The notes: generated by a model from the sequence alone, not told the origin. 64,000 nt of DNA from Candidatus Rokuibacteriota bacterium (GCA_003221695.1 QHSX01000044.1:62001-126000); one strand, 5' to 3'. Shown: positions 17,600 to 26,350, numbered from the stretch's first letter. Numbers and translations are program-made.

Positions 17600-18613
17600 T
17601 CAGCTCACCTTCTTCCAGCGCGCGGCGAGCCGGCCCGCGGTGCCGACGATCCCCGTGGGCAGCGAGAGCACGAGCGCCACCAGCACGGCCCCGAGGAGGA
17701 GCTGCCAGTACACCGTGTAGCCGACCGCGTAGGTCTTGAGGTAGTTGAACACGACCGCCCCGACGATGGGGCCCGCGAAGGACCGGAAGCCGCCGAGCAC
17801 GGTCATGAAGACGATCTCGCCTGAGAAGCTCCAGTGGATGATGTCGGGCGTCGTGAGGCCGTTCAGGGGCACCCAGAGCGCCCCCGCGAGGCCCGTGAAC
17901 ACGCCCGAGACCAGGAACGCCACGAAGCGGTAGCGCCAGATCTGGACGCCGACAAACTCCGCGCGCGTCTCGTTGTCGCGGATCGCCTGGAGCGCCTTGC
18001 CGAAGGGCGAGTTGACGATCACCCACATGAGGGCGACGGCGGCGAAGAAGACGACGAGCACGTAATGATAGTAGGCGTGCGACATGAAGTCGGTCTTGTC
18101 CCCTTGGCCCGTGACGAGCCCCACCAGGAGCGACGGCGTCGGCACACGGAGGCCGTCGGTGCCCCCCGTGACCCAGAAGAACTTGAACGCGAGCGACCAG
18201 AGCACCTGCGAGAGCGCGAGCGTCAGGATGCTGAAGAAGATGCGCGTGTACCGGACGCAGACCCAGCCGAACACCGCCGTGACGATCACCGACCCGATGA
18301 TCGCGCCGAAGAGGAACAGCTCCATCGAGCCGACCCCGAGGTACTTGACCATCAGCGCGACGACGTAGGCGCCCACCCCGAAGTACGCGGAGTGGCCGAA
18401 CGAGAGGAGCCCGGTGTAGCCGAGGAGCAGGTTGAAGCCGAGCGCGCCGATCGCCATGACGAGGCCATAGGTCAACAAAATAGCCGTGTAGGGCGGCACG
18501 ATCCAGGGGACGACGAGCAGGAGGACGGCGACCGGCACGGCCCAGCGGAGGACGGTCCGAACCGATCCCGCCTCGCGCGCGTTCGCGGACGCGGTCACGG
18601 CCGGCGTGCTCAT
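17600..18613 (-). CDS. livM: Branched-chain amino acid-type ABC transporter permease LivM
   Basis: A permease of 337 residues. I chose the ATG at 18613, which overlaps the livH stop by four bases. The frame is open further upstream, but that part shadows livH. Typical LivM segments are GFNLLLGYTGLLSFGHSAYFGVGAY and the coupling-loop region QAIRDNETRAEFVGVQIWRYR (quoted in part). About eight to nine membrane helices are apparent. Confidence 0.94.
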   Translation of the reverse strand: MSTPAVTASANAREAGSVRTVLRWAVPVAVLLLVVPWIVPPYTAILLTYGLVMAIGALGFNLLLGYTGLLSFGHSAYFGVGAYVVALMVKYLGVGSMELFLFGAIIGSVIVTAVFGWVCVRYTRIFFSILTLALSQVLWSLAFKFFWVTGGTDGLRVPTPSLLVGLVTGQGDKTDFMSHAYYHYVLVVFFAAVALMWVIVNSPFGKALQAIRDNETRAEFVGVQIWRYRFVAFLVSGVFTGLAGALWVPLNGLTTPDIIHWSFSGEIVFMTVLGGFRSFAGPIVGAVVFNYLKTYAVGYTVYWQLLLGAVLVALVLSLPTGIVGTAGRLAARWKKVS

Positions 18614-19488
18614 GGGCGCCCGAACAGTCCGGCAGGCCGGACCAGCAGGACGATCGCCGCGATGAGATAGAGCACGGCGAGCTCGATCTCGGGGAACCAC
18701 GTGATCCCGGCCTCGCGGACGACGCCGACGATGAGCGCCCCCACGAGCGCGCCCTCGAGGCTGCCGAGCCCGCCCACCACGACGACGATGAACGCGAGGA
18801 CGACCGCGTCGATCCCCATGCCGAGCACCGCCGACTGGCCCGGCACGATGATGGCGCCGCCGAGTCCCGCCATGAAGCAGCCGAGCGTGAACGCCTGGAT
18901 GTAGACCCGGTTCACGTTGACGCCGAGGGCGGAGGCCATGCGCATGTTCTGCGAGGTGGCCCGCAGCACGACGCCGAACCGCGTCTTGTAGATGACCCCC
19001 CACAGGAAGATCGCGGCCACGATCCCCACCCCGATCACCAGGAAGTTGTAGGTCGGGTACAGCGAGTCGCCGATCGTCAGGCTGCCGAAGTTCTCGAAGA
19101 CCTCGCTGGCCGAGAGCGGGTACGGGCCCCAGATGAAGCGCAGCAGGTCCTCGAGGATCATCAGGAGCCCGAAGGTGACCAGGAGCTGATACTCCTCGGC
19201 GCGCCGGTAGAACGGCCGGAGGAGCGTCGGCTCCAGCACCGCGCCGAGGACGGCCGCGGCGAGCGCGCCCACGGGCAGGAGCACCAGCAAGAGCACCGTC
19301 GGCGCACCGCCCGCGACGCTCCCGATCGCCCACGCGGTGACGTACGCGCCGAAGGCGTAGAGGTTGCCGTGGGCCATGTTCACGATCCGCATGACACCGT
19401 AGATGAGGCTGAGGCCGCCCGCGATCAGGAAGAGCACCGACGCGTAGAGCAGGGCGTTGACGAGGTGGATGACCAGAACGTCCATCAC
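18610..19488 (-). CDS. livH: Branched-chain amino acid-type ABC transporter permease LivH
   Basis: A 292-residue permease partner of LivM. The N-terminal LIAGGLSLIYGVMRIVNMAH is diagnostic of LivH, and the coupling loop is RATSQNMRMASALGVNVNR. Its start overlaps the stop of the upstream family-5-like exported protein (ATGA overlap), which ties that unusual protein to the transporter. Confidence 0.94.
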   Translation of the reverse strand: MMDVLVIHLVNALLYASVLFLIAGGLSLIYGVMRIVNMAHGNLYAFGAYVTAWAIGSVAGGAPTVLLLVLLPVGALAAAVLGAVLEPTLLRPFYRRAEEYQLLVTFGLLMILEDLLRFIWGPYPLSASEVFENFGSLTIGDSLYPTYNFLVIGVGIVAAIFLWGVIYKTRFGVVLRATSQNMRMASALGVNVNRVYIQAFTLGCFMAGLGGAIIVPGQSAVLGMGIDAVVLAFIVVVVGGLGSLEGALVGALIVGVVREAGITWFPEIELAVLYLIAAIVLLVRPAGLFGRP

Positions 19489-21752
19489 TCACCCACGCGG
19501 AACGGGATCACCTTCACCTCGGGGTTCACGAGGTTGCCGTTGAGCGCCAGCGCGAGCAGCACGCGGTAGGCGCCGGGCACGAGCTTCCCGCCAAGATCCA
19601 CGATCAACCGGCCGCCCTCGCGCGCCTCGGAGCTGCCCGCCGCGACGACCTCGTCGCCGGCGTCGACGACCGCGTAGCGCGCCACGAGCGCGTCGCGCGA
19701 CTTCTCCCCGGTCGGCTCCAGGCGGTACGGTTCGCGCACGATCTTATACGAACGCTCGAACTTTGAGACCACTTCCGCGTCGGCCTGGAGCTCGAGCCTG
19801 TCGCCCCGGCGCTCCGCCTTGGTGATCCACGCGCGCACCGGCAGGGCGTAGCCGTCGAACGAGCCGACGGTGTTCGGGTAGGAAAGGTCCCGGACGACCC
19901 CGAGGACGGCCCCGTCCGCCGACCATTTCACGAGCCGGTACGGCCCGCTCGTGACGAGATAGTGGCCGTGCGCGCGGGCGAAGCGGCGCAGCGCCGCCCA
20001 GCGGAGCTTCGCCTGCTCCACCGTGACCAGCCCGCGCAGCGCTTCCGGGACGAACGCCCGGCGCTCGAGGTCGGCGAGGAGCGACGCGAGCGCCTTCCTG
20101 ATCTCAGGTGTGCGCGCCAGGTCGAGCCACGGCGCCCCGCGCCGCCTCGCCTCCGTCTCCGAGAAGGCGGCGAGACCGCGCGTCACCGCCTCTTCCATCA
20201 AGGCCAGGAGCTGCCAGGGGACGACGCCCCAGGGCGGCGCGATCGCTTCGGCCTGGCCGGGCTCGGCCGCGTGCCTCAAGTAGATCTCGACCTGAGGGAC
20301 CTCGTACACGACCTGGAGCTCACCGAAGTCCTTGATCTCCGAGTCCACCCGCACGACCCGGACCGCGACCAGCCACTCGCGCAGGACCTGGGTCGCGCGG
20401 TCGATCTCGGCGTCCCTTCCGCTCCACCGATAGGCGAAGGCGAACGGATAGACGATGTCGGCCACCGTCATCTTGGTCTCGTCGTGGAACTTCGACAGCA
20501 TCACGCGGTAGGTGACCTTCTGTCGTGCGGTGAGGGCGGACGCGGGAGCACGCAGCACCCCCGTCGCCGGATCGGGCACGAGCGCGTCGTGCGGCACCTC
20601 GACGCCGCTTGGCGCGTCGCCCGACGGCGGCAGCGCCCGGACCCGGTTCGGAATCCAGCCGCCGCCGTACGGCGCCGGGAGCAGCGCCGGGTCGCCGAGC
20701 GCCGCCCAGACGAGACGCCCGGCATCGTCGCCGAAACCCGCGATCGGATTCCATGCCGCCGCCGGCCGGGACGCGAGGCCGAGGCGGAGCCACCCGTTCC
20801 AGGGAAAGTCCTTGAGCTTCACGGTCCGAAGGAAGACCGCCGAGCCGAGGCCGGCCTGGGCGTCCCAGCCGATGTTCTCCACGCCCTCCGAGTAATCGTC
20901 GTTGATCGCCTCGCGCTTGACCCGGTAGCCGACGGGGACGCGCTCGCAGCCGCGCGTGAGGAGGGAGACGAGGCGGCGCTCGAGGTTCAAGCGCTCGGCG
21001 GTGCTCGCGTACCCGCCGCGGACACGGCGCGCGAGCGCCTCCTCGATCGCGCCGCGCGCGCCGGTCTCGGACACGCCACGCGCGTAGACGAGATGCGCCT
21101 GGAACCAGCCCGCCTTCTCCCACGGCGGCCCCATCCAGCCGTCGAGCTGTGTCGCCTCCTTCGCCGCGAGGTCACGGAGCTCGACCTCTTCGAGGGCCGC
21201 GTCCCACTCGCCGGCGGCCGGCCGCAAGCCCGAGTCGCCGAGGAGCTCCGCGAGCCGGCCCGTAGCGCGGATGCGGAGGGCGACGCCACCGCGGGGCGCC
21301 TCCCTCGCCTTCCTCTTCGCCGCCTCGACGAGGTCCCCGTGGTGCAGGAAATCCTCGTGGTACGGCGTCACCGGATACGGCTGGAAGGTGTAGTCACCTC
21401 GGGATGGCTCGAGCGCCGCCAGCAGACGCGCCGCGGCGGCGCAGCGCCGCGCGCTGTCGGCCCACGCCGGGCTCGCGGGATTGAACCTCACGAGGACAAA
21501 GGACCGGAGGGATTCGATCCAGGCCGTGTGCGCGGGCTTGACGGAGCCGAGCGGCCCGATGTAGGCGTGGAGCGCGTTCCTCTCGAGCTGGCGCGGCGCC
21601 GCTGCGGGCGCGACGAGCGTCACCGTGATCTCTTGAGGATAGAACGACGGATAGAACGGGATCTCATGCCCCGCCCGCGCCGACGCCGATGCGAGGAGGA
21701 CCGCGACGCACGCCAAAACGGCGAGACCGCGAGGGGCCGCCAACGGATGCAC
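19485..21752 (-). CDS. Exported family-5-like solute-binding protein inside a LIV operon (755 residues)
   Basis: I start this at the GTG 21752, which gives the signal peptide MHPLAAPRGLAVLACVAVLL through SARAG; the longer open frame to 22436 shadows the next gene. Two motifs resemble oligopeptide-binding (SBP family 5) proteins: KFHDETKMTVADIVYPFAFA and TSGPYRLVKWSADGAVLGVV. The protein is longer than usual for that family (about 500-600) and the N-terminal half is not recognisable. It is stop/start coupled to livH, and a long hairpin lies three bases upstream of its start. A second binding protein for the same pore, or a receptor protein for a bulky ligand, are possible roles; both are inference. 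Confidence 0.7.
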   Translation of the reverse strand: MHPLAAPRGLAVLACVAVLLASASARAGHEIPFYPSFYPQEITVTLVAPAAAPRQLERNALHAYIGPLGSVKPAHTAWIESLRSFVLVRFNPASPAWADSARRCAAAARLLAALEPSRGDYTFQPYPVTPYHEDFLHHGDLVEAAKRKAREAPRGGVALRIRATGRLAELLGDSGLRPAAGEWDAALEEVELRDLAAKEATQLDGWMGPPWEKAGWFQAHLVYARGVSETGARGAIEEALARRVRGGYASTAERLNLERRLVSLLTRGCERVPVGYRVKREAINDDYSEGVENIGWDAQAGLGSAVFLRTVKLKDFPWNGWLRLGLASRPAAAWNPIAGFGDDAGRLVWAALGDPALLPAPYGGGWIPNRVRALPPSGDAPSGVEVPHDALVPDPATGVLRAPASALTARQKVTYRVMLSKFHDETKMTVADIVYPFAFAYRWSGRDAEIDRATQVLREWLVAVRVVRVDSEIKDFGELQVVYEVPQVEIYLRHAAEPGQAEAIAPPWGVVPWQLLALMEEAVTRGLAAFSETEARRRGAPWLDLARTPEIRKALASLLADLERRAFVPEALRGLVTVEQAKLRWAALRRFARAHGHYLVTSGPYRLVKWSADGAVLGVVRDLSYPNTVGSFDGYALPVRAWITKAERRGDRLELQADAEVVSKFERSYKIVREPYRLEPTGEKSRDALVARYAVVDAGDEVVAAGSSEAREGGRLIVDLGGKLVPGAYRVLLALALNGNLVNPEVKVIPFRVGE

Positions 21753-21755
21753 GTG

Positions 21756-21829
21756 GCGAGGGGGCGGGGGCTGCCTCCCGGAACCTGTGTCGTTTTCAGG
21801 TTCCGGCGGGGCAGCCCTCGCCCCCTCGC
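21756..21829 (-). repeat. Very long hairpin between the LIV binding-protein gene and the next gene
   Basis: An inverted repeat with arms of about 32 bases and a loop of about nine. Read on the minus strand the outer stem is GCGAGGGGGCG with CGCCCCCTCGC, the middle stem GGGCTGCC with GGCAGCCC, and the inner stem CCGGAACCTG with CAGGTTCCGG; only short mismatched or bulged spots interrupt it. There is no T-run after it. It begins seven bases after the binding-protein stop and ends three bases before the next start codon. It probably protects the upstream mRNA from 3' decay and lowers expression of the downstream genes. Confidence 0.85.
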
Positions 21830-21835
21830 GCAGCG

Positions 21836-23206
21836 TTAGACTTTGGCGACCGGCCAGGTCTTGTCGATCCAGGTGTACGTCGAGGTCGGCTCCCCCTTGG
21901 GCCAGCCCGGAGGCGCCGTGATGTTCCGGATCGGGATCGTGATGATCCGAGCCGGGTCCAGGATCGGGAACGGATAGTCCGCCACGTTCTTGCTGAAACC
22001 CGTCACCGCGTCCTTGTAACCCTGGTGGTTGTCGGGCCGGATGTAGACATAGCCCGCGGGGCCCGCGATCATCTGACCCTCCAGCATCGCGATGACCGCA
22101 TCGTCCTCGGGCCAGCCGCCCGTGAGGTGGTTGGCCTTCTCGATGGCGGTCTTGAGAATGTACGTCGCCGTGTAACCGCCCTCGGCCTGGAAGTTCGGGT
22201 ACTCGTTGAAGCGCTTGTGGTACTTCTCGACGAAGCTCTTGTTGTACGGCCAGCGGTCGCCGTCCGGATAGGTGAAGTGGTAGTTCGAGTGCACGCCAGC
22301 GATGACGCCCTCCGGGTGGTCTTTGCCGATCGCGTGCGGCGCCACGCCGAAGGCGATCATGGACGCGAACTTCGCCTTCTGGAACATGCCGTAGCGCAGC
22401 GCCTGCTTGTACATCGCGACGTAGTCGCCGCCCCACACGGAGGAAACGACCAGGTCAGGCTTGGAAGAGATCGCCTTGGTGATATGGGATGAGAAGTCCG
22501 TCGTCCCGAGCTTCGGCCAACCCTCGGAGACGACCTCGGTGTGCGGCAGGAGCTTCTTCATCACGATGCCGAAGTGGTCGAACGCGTTCCGGCCGTACGA
22601 GTAGTCGGGGTGGATGTGGGCGACCTTCCTGATCTTCGGCCACGTCTGCGCGACGGCGACCGCGCACGTGACGCCGTCCGCCGACTGCATGTTCGTGATC
22701 CGGAAGATGTAGTGCGGGTTGGGCACCGCCTTGTCCCAGAGGAAGTCGGTGCAGCCGTCGACGAAGATCGTGAGGCACTTCAGCTCCTCGGCGACCGGAC
22801 CGAGCGCCGGGGTGTTGCCGCTCGAGGTGATTCCACAGAAGAAGTCGATCTTCTCCGACAGCTTCAGCCGGCGGAGCTCCTTGACGTTGGCGTCGGTCCC
22901 CGCGGCCTCGTCCGCCTTGAGGATCTCGATCTTCCGCTTGCCCAGGAGGCCGCCCGCGGCGTTGATCTCCTCGGCCGCCAGGAGCTGGCCCTTGTACATG
23001 GGCTCGCCGAGCACCGCCGCGGGCCCCGTGAAGAACGTCATGTGGCCGATCTTGTACGGAGTGTCCGGAATATTGCCCTTGGGCTTGTCCTGCGCGTGCG
23101 CGACCCCGACGGACGGGATGACCGACCCGGCCGATGCGGTCAGTGCCGCGCCGACGCTCACGCCCAGCGTGCTCAAGAAGTCGCGCCGATTCACTTCTCC
23201 TGCCAT
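21836..23206 (-). CDS. LIV-type (family 6) ABC transporter substrate-binding protein, TAT-exported
   Basis: A periplasmic binding protein of 456 residues. I chose the ATG at 23206, which has GGAGGGATC before it and gives a twin-arginine leader (NRRDFLSTLG). Family features include KIGHMTFFTGPAAVLGEPM, the segment AAEEINAAGGLLGKRKIEIL, and HIHPDYSYGRNAFDHF. This subgroup is often annotated as binding amides, urea or branched amino acids; the ligand cannot be read. It is the first gene of the liv operon and is followed by the large hairpin. Confidence 0.92.
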   Translation of the reverse strand: MAGEVNRRDFLSTLGVSVGAALTASAGSVIPSVGVAHAQDKPKGNIPDTPYKIGHMTFFTGPAAVLGEPMYKGQLLAAEEINAAGGLLGKRKIEILKADEAAGTDANVKELRRLKLSEKIDFFCGITSSGNTPALGPVAEELKCLTIFVDGCTDFLWDKAVPNPHYIFRITNMQSADGVTCAVAVAQTWPKIRKVAHIHPDYSYGRNAFDHFGIVMKKLLPHTEVVSEGWPKLGTTDFSSHITKAISSKPDLVVSSVWGGDYVAMYKQALRYGMFQKAKFASMIAFGVAPHAIGKDHPEGVIAGVHSNYHFTYPDGDRWPYNKSFVEKYHKRFNEYPNFQAEGGYTATYILKTAIEKANHLTGGWPEDDAVIAMLEGQMIAGPAGYVYIRPDNHQGYKDAVTGFSKNVADYPFPILDPARIITIPIRNITAPPGWPKGEPTSTYTWIDKTWPVAKV

Positions 23207-23270
23207 GTTGATCCCTCCATTGGGTTCGCTTCCGTCGGATGGGAGGCTCCGGTGCACCACGGGCTTCGTA

Positions 23271-23299
23271 GCTCTAACATCCGGTCTGACTCGTGTCAA
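23271..23299 (-). promoter_or_regulatory. Candidate promoter of the liv operon
   Basis: A perfect -35 TTGACA (minus strand, 23294-23299) is followed after 17 bases by TAGAGC (23271-23276), a weak -10. It lies about 65 bases upstream of the binding-protein start. On the opposite strand a perfect TATAAT occurs at 23322-23327 with AAGACA 18 bases before it (23298-23303), which would serve the divergent membrane-protein gene at 23403. Confidence 0.45.
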
Positions 23300-23402
23300 G
23301 ACATCAGCCACGTCCGTCCTCTATAATGACTGGTCGGGACGATTTGTTCCTGGAAATTATTCCGGAAATCACACGTTGAGGCGCGTCGGCGGAGCCGTCG
23401 TG

Positions 23403-24047
23403 ATGGTGTGGCGGGGTATTCGTGCCGCGGTGCGCGCCCGCCCGGCCGCGTTCCTTGCGATCACCGGCGCGGTGCTCGCGCTTCACCTCGCCCTCCCGCC
23501 CCTCGTGCTCGCCGTCACGCGCAAGCCCTGGACGTACTTCACGTTCAATCCGTGGCTCAAGAAGCTTCCCGAGTACGTGATATCCGGCGAGACGCTCGAG
23601 AAGAAGCTCGACTTCCTGTCACGGGTCGCCCTCTTCTGGTTCACGGCCGACGGTCCCTACGGCGTTCCCGAATGGGGCTTCGCCGTCGACACGATGGACG
23701 TCCTCCGGTTCGTGGTGATGGCGCTCCTCGTCGGAGCGTATGGCGCCCTCTGGCTCCGCGCGCGCCAGCAGCGCCGGGTCTCGGGCTGGCACGCCTCGGC
23801 GTCGAGGAGCGGGGGCGTGGTCGGGGCGTTCGCGAGCGTCCTCGGGCTCTCGACCGGTCCGTGCAGCGTCGTCGGGTGCGGTGCGCCCGTGCTGCCCGTC
23901 GTCGGGCTCGTCTTCACGGGTCTCTCGAGCGGGACGCTGGCGGTCCTCTCGGTTTCCTCGCGCATCGCCGCGGCCGGGGTGCTGGTTCTCCTCAGCGCGG
24001 CGGTGGCCTACCTCGGCTGGCAGCAGGCACCCAGCCCGCAACGCTGA
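23403..24047 (+). CDS. Membrane protein of unknown function with a cysteine-bearing intramembrane motif
   Basis: A 214-residue protein I do not recognise. Four membrane segments are visible (about residues 15-37, 100-122, 140-165, 180-203). The third carries GPCSVVGCGAPVLPVVG, with two cysteines four apart amid glycines and prolines; this recalls metal or thiol-disulfide membrane proteins such as MerT or CcdA, but the match is too short to assign. Between helices 1 and 2 lies a soluble loop of about 60 residues. The start is an ATG with no clear ribosome site; the TTG at 23376 is an alternative. It diverges from the liv operon and converges with pfpI. Confidence 0.7.
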   Translation: MVWRGIRAAVRARPAAFLAITGAVLALHLALPPLVLAVTRKPWTYFTFNPWLKKLPEYVISGETLEKKLDFLSRVALFWFTADGPYGVPEWGFAVDTMDVLRFVVMALLVGAYGALWLRARQQRRVSGWHASASRSGGVVGAFASVLGLSTGPCSVVGCGAPVLPVVGLVFTGLSSGTLAVLSVSSRIAAAGVLVLLSAAVAYLGWQQAPSPQR

Positions 24048-24053
24048 TCCCGA

Positions 24054-24157
24054 CGGTTCGAGCGCCGGCTTTGCCGGTGCAGCCGGAAGGCGGGCGCGGC
24101 CGAGGCGGGTGACCGGTGGGGGGTGTCGGGGGGAGCGGCGGCGCTCCCCCCGACGTT
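24054..24157. repeat. Intergenic two-hairpin element, copy 1
   Basis: Lies between two converging genes. Hairpin A: stem 24062-24069 with 24073-24080 around a three-base loop. Hairpin B: a perfect 13-base-pair stem, 24125-24137 with 24142-24154. A related element with the same order occurs at 61613-61696. The position right after the stop of the minus-strand gene suggests transcription termination, although no T-run is present. Confidence 0.8.
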
Positions 24158-24159
24158 CA

Positions 24160-24684
24160 TCAAGACTTGCTGAGCGCGGCAACGATCGCGCGGCAGAACG
24201 CGGGCAGGTCGTCCGGCCGGCGCGACGTGATCAGGTTCCGGTCCACGACCACCTCGGCGTCCACCCAGTCGGCGCCCGCCGCAACGAGATCGTCCTTGAT
24301 CGAGAAAAACGACGTCGCCTTCCGGCCCTTGAGGATCCCCGCCGACACCAGCATCCATCCGGCATGGCAGATCGCGGCGACCACCTTGCCCTGCTGCGCC
24401 GCCTCGCGGACGAGACCGACCATGGGCGCGTGCCGCCGCATCATGTCGGGGGCGTAGCCTCCCGGGACGACGATCGCGTCGAACTCGACCGCCCTCACCT
24501 GGTCCGCCTGGACGTCGACGGTGACCGGGTAGCCGTGCTTGGAGGTGTACGACTTGGCGCCGCCGGCGCCGACGACCTTCACGTCCGCGCCTTCCTCCCT
24601 GAACCGGTAGTACGGCACCCACAGCTCCATCTCCTGGTACATGTTCTCCGCGAGGATCGCGATCCGCTTGCCCTCGAGCTTCAT
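24160..24684 (-). CDS. DJ-1/PfpI family protein (type 1 glutamine amidotransferase-like)
   Basis: A 174-residue protein of the PfpI/YhbO group, whose members act as deglycases, glyoxalases or proteases on damaged protein. The nucleophile Cys is in the elbow AAICHAGWML, and the preceding Glu-type loop NMYQEMELWVPYYR is typical. AGGAG lies before the ATG. It is the last gene of the TRAP-amidase-dehydrogenase operon and is followed by a strong hairpin. Confidence 0.92.
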   Translation of the reverse strand: MKLEGKRIAILAENMYQEMELWVPYYRFREEGADVKVVGAGGAKSYTSKHGYPVTVDVQADQVRAVEFDAIVVPGGYAPDMMRRHAPMVGLVREAAQQGKVVAAICHAGWMLVSAGILKGRKATSFFSIKDDLVAAGADWVDAEVVVDRNLITSRRPDDLPAFCRAIVAALSKS

Positions 24685-24702
24685 GCGTGGGGTCTCCTTT
24701 TG

Positions 24703-24867
24703 TCAGGATTTCTTCGACGTCTGGGTGAAGAACGTCCCCATGAGCGCGCGCAGCTCGCGGCTGCCGCACTGGGGGCACGTCGCCTGTCCCTTCCCGCGCT
24801 CGCTGATGGTCATGGTCACCGAAACTTCCTTCGCGCACTTGTCGCAATAGAACTCATAGAGAGGCAT
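24703..24867 (-). CDS. FmdB-family zinc-ribbon protein (54 residues)
   Basis: A small protein starting MPLYEFYCDKC, the hallmark of the FmdB/CxxC_CxxC_SSSS family. It carries two CxxC pairs (CDKC and CPQC) that would bind one zinc. GGAGG precedes the ATG by six bases. Function in this family is unclear; it often travels with amidase or formamidase genes, which fits the amidase two genes upstream. Confidence 0.85.
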   Translation of the reverse strand: MPLYEFYCDKCAKEVSVTMTISERGKGQATCPQCGSRELRALMGTFFTQTSKKS

Positions 24868-24898
24868 GGTCATTCCTCCTCCGACGCTCCCGCCCTGC

Positions 24899-26350
24899 CT
24901 AGCCCAGGTTCACGACGACCGATTTCACCTCGGTGTACTCCTCGATCCCCTCGTGGCCTCCCTCGCGCCCGAGACCGGATTCCTTGAACCCCCCGAACGG
25001 GATCTCGTGGGTGTAGCCGGCGGCATCGTTGGCCCCGACGAGCCCGTACTCGAGGCGCTCGGCCACCCGGACGAGACGCGTCATGTCGCGCGTGTAGAAG
25101 TAGGCGGCCAGCCCGAACTTGGTCGCGTTGGCGCGCCGGATCACCTCCTCCTCCGTGTCGAAGACGAGGATCGGAGCGGCCGGGCCGAAGATCTCCTCTT
25201 GAGCGATCGGCATGTCGTCGGTCACGTCGAGGAGAACCGCCGGCGCGTAGAAGAAGCCCGTCGCGTACCGCTCGCCCGTCAGGTAGTGGCCGCCCGTGAC
25301 GAGCCGGGCGCCCCGCGTGACGGCATCCTCGACCAGCGCGTGGACCTTCGCGCGCGTCTCCTCGTTGATGAGCGGGCCGATCTGCGCGGCCGGCTCGAAG
25401 CCCGACGCGACCTTCAACCCCTTCACCGCGTCGACGAACGCCGGCACAAAGCGGTCGGCGATCGACCGCTGGACATAGATCCGGTTGGCGCAGATGCACG
25501 ACTGTCCCGCGACACGCAGGAACTTCATGGCCACGGCGCCGTCGAGCGCCGCCTTGAAGTCCGCGTCCTCGAACACGATGAAGGGCGCGTTGCCCCCGAG
25601 CTCGAACGACAGCCGCTTGATCTGCCGGGCCGCCGCTTCCATGATCCCCTTCCCGACGTCCGTGGAGCCCGTGAACCCGATCTTCCGGATGAGCGGGTGC
25701 GTGAGCAGCTCCGCGCCGACCAGGCCGGAGCGGTTGGTCGTCAGGACGTTGAACACGCCGCGGGGGAGCCCGGTGTCCTCGGCGATCTTCGCGATCGCCA
25801 GCGCGGTCAGCGGCGTTGCCGACGCCGGCTTGAGGACGACGGTACACCCCGCCGCGAGGGCGGGCGCTATCTTGCGCGTGACCATCGTCGCCGGGAAGTT
25901 CCACGGGGTCACCGCGGCGACGGGCCCGACCGGCTGACGGAGCACCCAGTACCGCTTCCCGGGCTGGGGCGAGGGGATCCACTCGCCCGTCATCCGCCGC
26001 GCCTCCTCGGCAAACCAGCCGAAGTATCCCAGGGAGAACTGGACCTCCTTCTTCGCCTCCTCGAACGGCTTGCCGTTCTCGAGCGTCACCAGTCGTGCCA
26101 GCTCGTCGCGCCGCTCCTCCATGAGCTCCTGGATCCCGAGCAGGAAGCGGCCGCGGTCCTTGGGTGCGAGGACGGACCAGTCGGTGAAGGCTCGGTGCGC
26201 CGCCCTGACGGCGCGCTGGACATCGGGCACGGCCCCGTTGGTCACTCTCGCGACGACCGTGCGGTCGGCGGGATTGACGACGTCAAACGTGGCGCCGCCC
26301 TCGGCGAGCGTCCACTCGCCGTCGATGTACATGCGCTCCACGTCAGCCAT
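24899..26350 (-). CDS. gabD: NAD(P)-dependent succinate-semialdehyde dehydrogenase-like aldehyde dehydrogenase
   Basis: A 483-residue aldehyde dehydrogenase. The catalytic Cys is in AGQSCICANRIYVQ, the general-base Glu in SFELGGNAPFIVFEDAD, and the NAD-binding FTGSTDVGKGI is present. SSADH-type features include TPWNFPATMVTRKIAPAL. It would oxidise succinate semialdehyde or a similar omega-semialdehyde. GAGGAGG precedes the ATG. It sits downstream of a TRAP transporter and an amidase, suggesting that the imported compound is an amide that is converted to a semialdehyde; the exact substrate is inferred, not proven. Confidence 0.88.
   Translation of the reverse strand: MADVERMYIDGEWTLAEGGATFDVVNPADRTVVARVTNGAVPDVQRAVRAAHRAFTDWSVLAPKDRGRFLLGIQELMEERRDELARLVTLENGKPFEEAKKEVQFSLGYFGWFAEEARRMTGEWIPSPQPGKRYWVLRQPVGPVAAVTPWNFPATMVTRKIAPALAAGCTVVLKPASATPLTALAIAKIAEDTGLPRGVFNVLTTNRSGLVGAELLTHPLIRKIGFTGSTDVGKGIMEAAARQIKRLSFELGGNAPFIVFEDADFKAALDGAVAMKFLRVAGQSCICANRIYVQRSIADRFVPAFVDAVKGLKVASGFEPAAQIGPLINEETRAKVHALVEDAVTRGARLVTGGHYLTGERYATGFFYAPAVLLDVTDDMPIAQEEIFGPAAPILVFDTEEEVIRRANATKFGLAAYFYTRDMTRLVRVAERLEYGLVGANDAAGYTHEIPFGGFKESGLGREGGHEGIEEYTEVKSVVVNLG

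Noticed and set aside
19485-22436. A 983-residue version of the family-5-like protein
   Set aside because: The extra N-terminal part is the shadow of the neighbouring binding-protein gene; a signal peptide starts at 21752.
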